Made by a program: the position numbers and the translations under genes. Below, in pieces: positions 10,965 to 20,244 of a DNA stretch of 64,000 nucleotides. This stretch comes from Brachionus manjavacas. Taxonomy: Eukaryota > Rotifera > Eurotatoria > Ploima > Brachionidae. Position 1 is the stretch's first letter, and every line of letters begins with the position of its first letter. The notes beneath the pieces are model-generated. The model was given only the letters and a program-made list of their open reading frames with translations, did no database searches and was not told the DNA's origin. Location of the stretch: NCBI GenBank assembly GCA_019054805.1, contig JAHQIY010000025.1, forward strand, positions 682,001 to 746,000, written 5' to 3'.

Positions 10965-12908
10965 ATGAACAATCAAAATTTTAATATCTTCAACGCTTTC
11001 GTTGAAATGGTAAAAGAAAAAATAAATCAAGTATTAGATAATGTTATTGAAGAATTTCGAAAAAGTTTCGAAGATCAAGCTTCCAACAATGGCATGGATA
11101 ATAATTTGGATTCTCATAAAAAAAAAGAAAGTCCTGTCCAAAAACCCAAATTGTCAAAATTGAACACCCCTGCAATGGACAATCAGGGTCAAATAATCAA
11201 GGATAAAATTGATGAAATCATAGTTAAATCGTTTAAAAAATATAGCTTAGAAAAACCGGATGCAAAATGTCCCACTAATTATTTGAATAAACCCAAGAAA
11301 AATATCAAAGAACTTGAAGTTGAAAAGCCAGAATTTCTGAATCCAAATTCGAATATTTTCGATCACAACAAAACAGATAATTTCAATTATAAATATTTTT
11401 CCACGCGTAGATTTAAAGAGAAAAACAGCAATGAATTCATCAAAGTAGACCCCAGTTTTAACAATACTGAGGAGATAACCCAAAAAATTATCTCTCAAAA
11501 TGTTAAAATTGATAAAAAATTGCCAAGCACCATTATTCCACAAGAAAGATCTGATTATTCGTTTGGTGATTGGCACAACCTATTTGTTCCGCCTGATCAA
11601 ATTTTAGACCGATATTTTGGTCAGCACTCGAATCTTCCCAAAAAATGTCTAAAAGTGGAAAAATTGCCAATTTTATTCAAAGAAAGTCAAAGCAGAAATT
11701 TTAAAGCAAAAGAAGAGAGTTCGGATCTAGTGGTCAAGCAGAAGGAAAGTGAGCAAGCTGAGAAAAAAATAATTTTTGAAGAAAAATACCAACCAGAACA
11801 GACCAGCAATGTCACTTCAAAAGATGAAGACAGTTCGTTCGAAGCCCAAATCAAATCCAAATCAATTCATGAATCTACACAAGAAACAACTCTGAGTGAC
11901 GATGACACTATCACTAGTTATCTTGGAACCTTTGATTTATCCCAAAGCAAAGATCTATTTTTGGACTACAAGTTGGCCGAGGCCCATAGAGATGTCATCT
12001 TTGAGGCAGACTTGGTCTATAAAAAGTTAGAAACAGTAAAAGATAGATATACAAAAAATGTCGCTTACTTGATTAGGGAAAGGCTAAATGAGCTGATTAA
12101 TTGTATCACAATTAACAAAAAACAAAAAGCAAATGAAATAGATGGTGATTTGAGACAAATTTTGGATTTTATTAACGTTGATTTTAAAAAATTTGAAGAC
12201 CAACACGGCCAAGAAGACCAAAATCCAAGAATTCTATCCGACAACTCTAGATCACTGATTGAAGAAATTAAATCTAAATATCAAAAATTTGACGAAAAAG
12301 GCAGACTGATATCAAAGCCACCACCAGTGCCAAGAAATTCGCTTCACAAAGCCAAATCTTCTCAACAAATCGAAGAAAGCAATCCAGAAAAACACTTTGA
12401 AAAAGAATCATTCGAAGAAATCGAGAAAATGATCTTAAAGTCTGAAGAAAATGAAAACAATTCAGAATTTGCTGTTAGCTCAATCGAAAGTCCAGATTTC
12501 AGTCAACCCTCCTATGCTAGTCACATTTACGGAACTAAAAGAGGAACAATGCAACCAAGCGAACCTCTCCAAAGATCTCAATTGATTGACCATGGAGACA
12601 GTTTTGACGAAAAAATCAATCAAATCAACAATGAATCACCACTACAGAAAACTATTAAACTAGAAAAATTTAACTTCGCCAAAGCTAAGCCAGAACCAGA
12701 AGAGAATTTATCTGATGAATGTTTTGAAAGTGATTGGATTTCATCTGATTTATCTGACGGAAACTTTAAGAATAAATATCTATTTTCAGACCAAGGTGAC
12801 ATAGTAGATGAACTAGAGAACACAGAGAAGAATTTTGTCGAGCCAAATGACACTCAATCGGAATCAAATGAAGCTTGTGAACACAAAGATGATAATTTGA
12901 AAAAATAA
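10965..12908 (+). CDS. Intronless 647-aa charged, mostly disordered protein, unknown function
   Basis: The open frame runs back to 10911, but the first ATG is at 10965 (MNNQNFNIFNAF), giving 647 aa. I do not recognise a family. Residues about 7-40 form an amphipathic helix. Residues about 320-412 are a second helix-rich, conserved-looking block (YLGTFDLSQSKDLFLDYK, then long Lys/Glu/Leu helices). The rest is rich in Lys, Glu, Asn, Ser and Asp and probably disordered. Residues about 449-456 read KPPPVPRN, which fits the Px(P/A)xxR type of SH3 ligand. There are no membrane segments or signal peptide. Two AATAAA hexamers follow the stop. The lack of introns contrasts with the other host genes and could mean a retrogene or a lineage-specific gene. 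Confidence 0.7.
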   Translation: MNNQNFNIFNAFVEMVKEKINQVLDNVIEEFRKSFEDQASNNGMDNNLDSHKKKESPVQKPKLSKLNTPAMDNQGQIIKDKIDEIIVKSFKKYSLEKPDAKCPTNYLNKPKKNIKELEVEKPEFLNPNSNIFDHNKTDNFNYKYFSTRRFKEKNSNEFIKVDPSFNNTEEITQKIISQNVKIDKKLPSTIIPQERSDYSFGDWHNLFVPPDQILDRYFGQHSNLPKKCLKVEKLPILFKESQSRNFKAKEESSDLVVKQKESEQAEKKIIFEEKYQPEQTSNVTSKDEDSSFEAQIKSKSIHESTQETTLSDDDTITSYLGTFDLSQSKDLFLDYKLAEAHRDVIFEADLVYKKLETVKDRYTKNVAYLIRERLNELINCITINKKQKANEIDGDLRQILDFINVDFKKFEDQHGQEDQNPRILSDNSRSLIEEIKSKYQKFDEKGRLISKPPPVPRNSLHKAKSSQQIEESNPEKHFEKESFEEIEKMILKSEENENNSEFAVSSIESPDFSQPSYASHIYGTKRGTMQPSEPLQRSQLIDHGDSFDEKINQINNESPLQKTIKLEKFNFAKAKPEPEENLSDECFESDWISSDLSDGNFKNKYLFSDQGDIVDELENTEKNFVEPNDTQSESNEACEHKDDNLKK

Positions 12909-12924
12909 GAATTTGCTAATTTTA

Positions 12925-12949
12925 AATAAATATTTACTGTTTTAATAAA
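12925..12949 (+). terminator. Polyadenylation signals of the 647-aa gene
   Basis: AATAAA at 12925-12930 and again at 12944-12949, 17 and 36 bp after the stop codon. Confidence 0.6.
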
Positions 12950-13090
12950 CTTAAAATATTTTCATTCTAAAATTTATATCTTCAAAATAGGATGACTGGT
13001 GTCTTTAGACTGAACGTAAAATTTGAATACTTTAGAAAAAGTCTTAGCATTGTGTAATTGAAAACACTTAGAATGGGTGATACTGGTTCT

Positions 13091-13895
13091 TTAAATATCC
13101 TTTTGGTAGCATAACTTTTCGGGACAGAATTTTGAGTTCATAACATTCTTTTTATAATTTAACTTTCTTCCCCATCTTTCAATTTTGTCCAAATTACACC
13201 GTTTGAAAGCAAAATTATTTGAACCTAAAACCAATAAGAGAAGTTTTTTTGTTAAAATTTTCGGGTAAATACATGATTTCTTTTCTTGTTTTTGGTCAAA
13301 TCTATTTTCACCCTCTAATTCGTCATCAACTTCATTATCTGCTTCTTCGACTCCATTATTTTTACATTCATTTCCGTCTTTAATTGCTGCAATTTTTTTA
13401 TTTGTCACATGGACAATTTCTTCTTCATCAAAGTCATCTCTATGCTTTCTTCCACTTTTTAAATTTTTTTTTCTTTTAACTTTGTTCATTTTAAAATTTT
13501 TATCAATTTTTTTAACAACATCTACAGAGCCAATACTTAATTGAACTGCAATTATATGACAGCAATTATTTTTTTCACAACAAGAACAAACTGGTTTTGG
13601 GTATAACGTTACCATAAAAATATTGTTGCTTTCGTCTTTTATATTAAAACAGCCCATTTGTGAAGAAAATTGAATTAGACCTTTTTCGACGAACCTTTTT
13701 GCTCAGCAACGTCTAAAGGAATTTCTTTTCTATATCTAAATAACATCACTGACATGTAAAAATCTCCTATGTTCAAAGTTGTATCATACGAACACATAAC
13801 TGGTTTACTGGAAGTTAATATCATTGAATTTATTTCATCAACCAAGTTTTCATCAAAAGCTGTAACAATTAAATCAGGTGCAGTAGTAATTGAAC
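13091..13895 (-). pseudogene. Broken MULE-like transposase with SWIM zinc finger
   Basis: Two minus-strand pieces lie end to end. The upstream piece (about 13895 to 13690) reads a DDE-type start, CSYDTTLNIGDFYMSVMLFR, then loses frame. The downstream piece (13657-13091, 188 codons) has YPKPVCSCCEKNNCCHIIAV, a SWIM-type CxC...CxH finger, followed by a Lys-rich and acidic tail. In intact Mutator-like transposases several hundred residues separate these motifs, so an internal deletion plus frameshift is inferred. The 188-aa ORF has an ATG, so it could still be expressed as a truncated DNA-binding protein. No TIRs were identified. Confidence 0.6.
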
Positions 13896-14039
13896 TTATT
13901 TTTTTTTTTTTAATTTTGATAGTTTATTTAATAAAATTTTTTTTTAAATGGCTTTGAGTAATTAAACTCCTTTCACCATTGTTAGAAGAATTTTTAAATA
14001 GTGTTTGAGTTTAAATAATTTCAGAAAGAGCAAATTACA

Positions 14040-15345
14040 AATACATTTTAGAAAAGTTACAAGCTTTGAACTATCCACTGCTGCAAATACTTTGAGACAA
14101 TTGACAAGGGAGTTCTAAAGTCAGGTATTCTTGAGCTTTCAACAAAGACATCAACGTACTCTTTCGAAAGACTTGTTATTAAAGCGTTTTTGTGACCAAA
14201 ACAATTTTTTAAGTATCTAATAAACAGTTTTTCTAGTCTTAATTTTATTGGATCTAATTTAGTTTCTTCAAGGAAGTTATAAAAAATTTCCGACGGGGTG
14301 TCAAAGGGGAGATGGTAAATAGACTTGATAGAGATATTTTGAAGTACTTGTAACCTCTGGATATTTGTTTTTGAGACTAGTTTTATAGTAAAAAAACTAT
14401 AATCTATAATTGAACCTATGAGAGCATAATAAACCCCTACTAAAGTTTTATTATTGAGCTTCCATGATTTATGGGACAGAATTTTGATAATATTTAGTCT
14501 ATCTTGACACCTAGACCGGATAAACTCGACTTGAGAGTTAAAACATAAGCTTTCATCAAATTTTATACCTAAAAAAATTGGACAATCACAGGATGGAATT
14601 TTCTTGCCAAGAAGATTAAGAACTAGATCCTGATTTTTTGAAGAATTTCCAGAAAAAATTAAGTAACAGCACTTATCGGGAGCCATTTTTAGTCTCCATT
14701 TGTAGAGCCAAGTTTCGACTTTTTCAAGTAGCTATTTATAACTTTGGAAATGTTACCATATTTCTTAAATATGAAGAAGGTGACTAAATCATCTGCAAAT
14801 AATAAAGAGTAAGAATTGTTTTTTTGTCCTGTTTAGGTACGTCATTAATAAAAATTGAAAATAAAAGAGGGCTAATAACGGCACCCTGGGGACGCCAGTT
14901 GCTATTTCTCCACAAGTAGACTCAAAATTATTTAATTTAATAAAAAACTTTCTATTATTTAAGAAATTCTTTACCCACTCAAGAATATAGAGTGGGACTC
15001 CAGTTTTACTTAGTTTATAAATGATACCACTATGCCAAACCTTGTCAAAGGCTTGAGAAATGTCAAAGAAAAGGGAGCATACTTTTTTTTTCCTAATTAA
15101 GGTCTCAGAGACTTTTTGGCTTAAGAACACAAGGTTGTCTGAGGTACGACGGTATTGTCGGAAACCAGATTGTTCTTTACAAATGAAACCTTTGGATTCC
15201 AAAAATGAATAGAGTCTAGTTTTAATTATCCTTTCTAGGATTTTACCCAGACAGCTGGTAACACTTATTGGCCTGTACTTTGATGGATCATGGCTTATTG
15301 TTTTTTTTGGAATCATCGTTATCTTAGAAATTTTCCAACTGTCAG
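14040..15345 (-). mobile_element. Jockey-like LINE, 5'-truncated, reverse transcriptase with frameshift
   Basis: The minus strand encodes a non-LTR reverse transcriptase. The 5' part (15316-14789) has SKYRPISVTSCLGKILERII, SGFRQYRRTSDNL and LFFDISQAFDKVWH. A frameshift at the GVP(Q)G motif is followed by the catalytic box LLFADDLVTFF near 14800, and the thumb/C-terminal part is 14686-14057. The copy starts at about DSWKISKITM, so the endonuclease and linker are missing. It is related to the copy at 25745-27885 but clearly diverged. Confidence 0.85.
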
Positions 15346-15929
15346 TCTATAAAAATGTTGGCTGACTGGTGGCTTGACCACGAGTCAGTCGTTTTTATTA
15401 AAATTAAAAATTAAGTTCGAAAGCTGCCGGTATCACTTTGAACTTAAGTCTTTAAACAACAATTAAGTAGCACATATTTCGTCCAAATATACTCTTTTAT
15501 TCCTATTTGCATGGTATTTAATATTTTGTAATTGCTTTAAATTTCGCGTTTGGATTAACACCCAGTCACAACCAAAATAATGTTTCATCGAGGAATTAGC
15601 GAAGTTCATTGAAAAATCATCAAATATTCCACTGATTTTACGATGAGACTATTAAATCCCCAATCAGAAGTCATATTTTTGTTAGATACTAACAAAATAT
15701 TAAAAAAATAGGAGGAGTCACTATTTGAACCTTGCATGAACTTTGAATCTATGTTTGAGTAATATTTAGAAAGCATATATGCTTTAAAACATCAGTCATT
15801 AATTTTTCTTGACTAGTATTGTTGCTTATTTCTATTAAACACGCAAGTAGTAAATTTTAATTGATTCATTCATCGATTATTTGTTAAGCATACTCAATTT
15901 CTGTTAAGATTCGTTAATCAGAGTTATTC

Positions 15930-16125
15930 AAAAATCTTAAGCCAAGCTAAAGTCACTGACTTTAAATTTTTTTCAAGTTAATCTTATTTTAATTTGCAAT
16001 AGCAATTCTAGAAATTTTATTTATTTTTCCTTTCCCGTCGATCAAAAATTCAAGATTATTTAATACAAGTAAAAAATTGGCTTTAGTGACTTTGGCTTAA
16101 ACTTGTGACTCAAAAACAAGCCTGG
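15930..16125. repeat. Candidate small inverted-repeat element with AAGTC motifs
   Basis: Imperfect inverted repeats: left CTTAAGCCAAGCTAAAGTCA, right (reverse complement) TTTAAGCCAAAGTCACTAAA. The outer right end, GGCTTGTTTTTGAGTCACAA, resembles the terminus of the element at 19124-19447. Boundaries and target duplication are uncertain. Confidence 0.4.
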
Positions 16126-16289
16126 CCGAAATATCATCATTATTAAAGAAAATAACCATCTTTTTTTCTGACAAATTAGACTTTGCTCAAATAACTAATT
16201 TAATTAATTATTGATTTCTTTTTTAAAGATAAGCTTAATTTAATAGAGAAATAGATTTTGAAAAAAATGAGTTATGGACCTAATCATAT

Positions 16290-16870
16290 GATTTACTGTA
16301 AATTAATGTTAAAATATTTTGATGTCAAAAAATTAATGTCAGTGAGTTTAATGTTAAATCTTAATTAAGGAATCTAATGTTAAAAATTAACTAAGGAATT
16401 AAATGTTATTTGCTAAATAAGGAAATTATTGCTAAATCTTAAATAAGGAAAGTATTGCTAAATCTTAATTAATAATCTAATGTTAAAAAATGTAGCTATT
16501 CTATTTTAATTTGCCTAATTAAAAAAGACTAATTGACCGCTTCCTTAAAAAAAAGCTTTGAATTAATAGAAGTCCGAAATTGTTTTGAAATCAGCATTCT
16601 TTTGATAAAAATTAAATTTTTACCCTTTAAAATATTGAGTAGTCCAAAATTTACTTTAAAATTTAACAAAATTAACTTTTTTAAACAATAAAAAACAAAA
16701 TTTAAAGCAAATATACGAAATGGAAGACTCTGAAGAGATTTTTACAAATATAAGAACACATTTTTAATTATCTTTATTGACTATAGCTTTTAACATCAGA
16801 AAATTTTAACATTAAAATCCTTATTTCATTTTTGACATTTAAATCATTTAACAATAATTTAAAATAGACC
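16290..16870. mobile_element. 581-bp non-autonomous TIR element with 8-bp target duplication
   Basis: Flanked by AATCATAT at 16282-16289 and 16871-16878. Termini: GATTTACTGTAAATTAATG and, on the other strand, GGTCTATTTTAAATTATTG. Subterminal regions are arrays of TAATGTTAAA/GCTAAATC-type short repeats (about 16335-16490). No long ORF; only a 15-codon one. An 8-bp duplication fits hAT, MULE or P-type superfamilies. Confidence 0.6.
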
Positions 16871-17497
16871 AATCATATATCCTAATCGAAAACTTGGACT
16901 ATTGAAGTCAACGACAAGCTCTGGTCTAGTTGAGACAAATTCAACAACTCAAGTAAACCGTGGTCAAAAAAGCAAAATCACACAACTAGCGATGCCGACT
17001 TTAATAAATAGTACAATACGGCAAAGAGAACTTTAAAATTATTGTTAAATGATGAGAAACCATAAACCACAATTTTTTAACAGTTTTTGTTAAAAATGTT
17101 AGTTATAAATTTTTTTTCTTAATTTAAATGAAAATTGTATATTTTATTTACAAAGTATAATTAAACTAATTTTTTTTTATGAGAATTTTTTTAATAGTTA
17201 ATTTTGAATTTTTTTAAATAGGCTTGAGTATTTTATTGTTTTTTTCAAAAATATTTTATAAATTAAATTAAAATAAAGAAATAACAATTGATAAATTACT
17301 TTTATATTTATTTTAACTCGATGAAAAAAAATTTATTGAAATATGTAAGAAAAACCGGTGAAATTTATATTTTTCATCGATGTAACATAATGAATCCGCT
17401 CACTCCTCATCGATGATAACTCGATGAATTTTTTTTTTCATTGATGCAACATAAAATTTCTGATTTTAGTTTTTCATTAACTGATTTTTTGCTTCGT

Positions 17498-17950
17498 TCA
17501 AAAAAACGAATTTTTTGAATTACCATGACTACAAGGTAGATATAATTCATGATTACCAATGCATTTAATAATTACAGGAAGTTGGGTATTTGGTGAAATA
17601 AAACATGTTTAGCAATTCATTTAATTTTTCTTTTCCAATTTTTAGAGAATAATAAATTTTGTAGACTTGTGGTTCACCAATACTAGCTTTTTCAGGTCTA
17701 ATTTTTGACCATTGTTTAACCAAGTATAATTATCAGATTACCAATCCTCTTGAATTTCATTTTTTATTTGTTTTTTAAATTTAAATTCAAAATAATTCTT
17801 AATTTTACCAATTTTTTAGAATCTTCAGTATAAAATAGAAAAACTTCGCCTCCAAATGGTTTGTCTAGCACATCGGTATGGGGGTCTTTATTAGGATCAA
17901 AATTTATTAAAATATCGTAGGCCTCTTTGGCTGACAATGATATTTCTTTT
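17498..17950 (-). pseudogene. Frameshifted remnant of an unidentified transposon-type gene
   Basis: Min-strand frames read coding-like text in pieces: KEISLSAKEAYDIL with GGEVFLFYTED near the start, then KQWSKIRPEKASIGEPQVYK in another frame, then NHELYLPCSHGNSKNS in a third. The W...PE..IG.P..YKIYYS and HE.YLPCSHGNSK patterns resemble segments of conserved hypothetical proteins carried by DNA transposons in invertebrates, but I cannot name the family. At least two frameshifts make it a relic. Confidence 0.4.
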
Positions 17951-19123
17951 TTTTTTTATAAATTTTGATTTTGGGAACAATTAATTCAGAAAAATAATTA
18001 TTTAAATGAATTTAGTATTAGAATTTAAGCTTACCGAAAATTTGTTTTGCTTAGAGCTCCGGTCATTTTTCAAATTTTTTATAAATATGAAAAAGTGACG
18101 CTAAAAAAATTACGCTTTATATTTGGTATTTTAAATTGAGAAATAAAATTTTTGAATTACATTGCTTTTTTTTTTTCGAAAAATTTTGAAAAAATTTTTG
18201 AATTTCAATTTTTTTGAAAAACCAAATTTTTTTTACCAACGTGTTACTCTGTAGTTTAAGAAGAAATCCGGGTCCGGATTTTAGAAATGTCATGTCCGTG
18301 TCCGGGTATTAGTGATGGTTACAAACCTTTATTTGATTCCATCTACCACCTCTATCACAACAGACACCTTAAATTTTGTTCTATACTACTTTATTTCAAA
18401 TACTAGATATATTTTATAGTGATGGGAGTTTTCTCTTTAGTTTAGTTAACTAAAATTTAGTCGACTAGTTTTTAGTTTACTAATTTTTTGTCCGTTTTTT
18501 TTAGTTAACTAATTTTTAGTTGACTTATTTTTAGTCGACTAAACTAAAATTATTAACTAAAGTTTAATTTTTAAAATCTATTTTTTTTAGAAAATTTTTA
18601 CTAAATAAAAGTTATAACTAAAGCAATTAGCATTATTTTTCTGTAGCAGAAACTCAAATAAATTAAAATATGAGTAAATTATCAATTGATGATTCTTTAA
18701 ACCTTTGAATTTAATTGATTATAAATTATGGAATCAACAAATTAAAAAATGTTATGTTTATTTTATTAATCAACCAATAGAATAAATAAATAACATTAAA
18801 TAAAGACTTAAATTAATAACATCTGGTTTTGTTACCTATCCTCTCTTAAAAAATTTTCACAAAAAAAAATGTATAACTGTCTAAATAAAGGAATGTTTCT
18901 TTTAATTAAAATTCAATAGATTAATCATCAAAATGAAATCCAAGATATTAACTAAAAATTAAAAAAAAATTATATAATGTCAAATCAATGTTTTTAAATA
19001 TTTTTTTGTCTCACTATTCCTTAGATATCTCGCTTTTTGCATACTATCCCGCTATTCCTAAATTGTCTCACTATTTCAAAGATATCTCACTTATTCTATT
19101 ACAACTTTTTTTTCTTAATATCA

Positions 19124-19447
19124 GACTTGTTTATGAGTCATAGTTTTAAGTCTGAGTCACAAAAATTAAAGTAAAAAGTTATGACTTGACTTAAATTTTA
19201 GTGACTTTGACTTACTAGGCAGCCACAATAACTACCTGGAACGGTAAAAGGAACATTTGGCCGCAGCAATAACTACCTGGAACGGTAAAAGGAACATTTG
19301 GCCGCAGCAATAACTACCTGGAACGGTAAAAGGAACATTTGGCCGCAGCAATAACTATCTGGAACTGCAAAAAATTCATGTTGCTCAGACTTTTTTTTAA
19401 AAAAATTCATTGACTTGACTTGAGACTTCTAATTTTAAACAAGTTTT
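19124..19447. mobile_element. Small TIR element nested in the hAT-like element
   Basis: Flanked by a 9-bp duplication TTAATATCA (19115-19123 and 19448-19456). Termini are weakly inverted: GACTTGTTTATGAGTC and, on the other strand, AACTTGTTTAAAATTAGAAG, both followed by AAGTCTGAGTC/AAGTCTCAAGTC motifs. Its core is a 41-bp tandem repeat. Similar AAGTC-rich ends occur at 16125, 36326 and 41259. Confidence 0.6.
19226..19369. repeat. 41-bp tandem repeat, 3 copies plus a partial
   Basis: Units start at 19226, 19267, 19308 and 19349 with near-perfect identity (CAATAACTACCTGGAACGGT...). The unit is far more GC-rich than its surroundings and contains GGCCGCAGC at each junction. There are no spacers, so it is not a CRISPR array. 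Confidence 0.9.
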
Positions 19448-20166
19448 TTAATATCATACTAATCCCGAGTAATCTCAAATCGCAAATAACATCCCTTTTT
19501 TCGCATTTTTTTGTACCCTTAGTCTAACTAATTCGACTAAACTAAGTTTTAGTCGACTAAAAATAAGTTAACTAAAATTTAGTCGACTAGTTTTTAGTTA
19601 ACCAAAATTTAGCCAACTAGTTTTTAGTTGACTAATTTTTAGTCGACTAATTTTTAGTTTACTTATTTTTAGTCGACTAGCTAACTAAATTTTAGCTAGC
19701 TAAAAACTAGTCGACTAAAAACTAGTTGGCTAAATTTTAGTTAACTAAAAATTAGTTGGCTAAAAATTAGTCGACTTAATTTTAGCCGACTAAACTAAAT
19801 TAGTTAAGTTAGGACCCATCACTAATATTTTAATGCAAAATTTAAGATGTATTTATATTAAAATTTAAACAAACAAATAAAGTAATATTCTTCAAATTTA
19901 AAAAAAAAATAATTTATAAATTATTTAAATACAGAGATATATCTTAATTACATTTATTTGAAAAAATTTTGTTTCACCGAAAAAATTCATTTAAGAATTC
20001 AAAAGCTCTATTAAGGTTAATTTAAAAAAATGAAAAAGAATTTTAGTCTAATTATTAGAGGGTTTGCATGAAAATTCAGAATCTTAAATAGTGAATTTTC
20101 TTTTCTCAAAAACTGGAAGACGATTTTTATTTTAGTTAAAAAATTAATTTAGTTTTAAATAAAAAT

Positions 20167-20172
20167 TTTATT
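20167..20172 (-). terminator. Polyadenylation signal of the TMC gene
   Basis: AATAAA on the minus strand, about 73 bp after the TMC stop codon. Confidence 0.5.
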
Positions 20173-20244
20173 TGATTTGTTTTTTTGGAAAATGAAAATA
20201 TTTAAAATCTGAAATTATCTCTTCTGATGTAATCAATTTTCAAA

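Larger units (their letters stand above)
18417..19824. mobile_element. hAT-like non-autonomous element with GTCGAC-rich subterminal repeats
   Basis: 1,408 bp flanked by a perfect 8-bp duplication ATATTTTA (18409-18416 and 19825-19832). Ends are TAGTGATGGGAG and, reverse complement, TAGTGATGGGTC, close to the hAT terminal consensus. Both subterminal zones hold many copies of TTTAGTCGACTAA and TTAGTTAACTAA in both orientations, which are self-complementary. No transposase is encoded. Another element (19124-19447) is inserted in it. Confidence 0.8.

Noticed and set aside
19226..19369. CRISPR-like repeat
   Set aside because: Units are contiguous with no spacers and the genome is eukaryotic; it is a simple tandem repeat.
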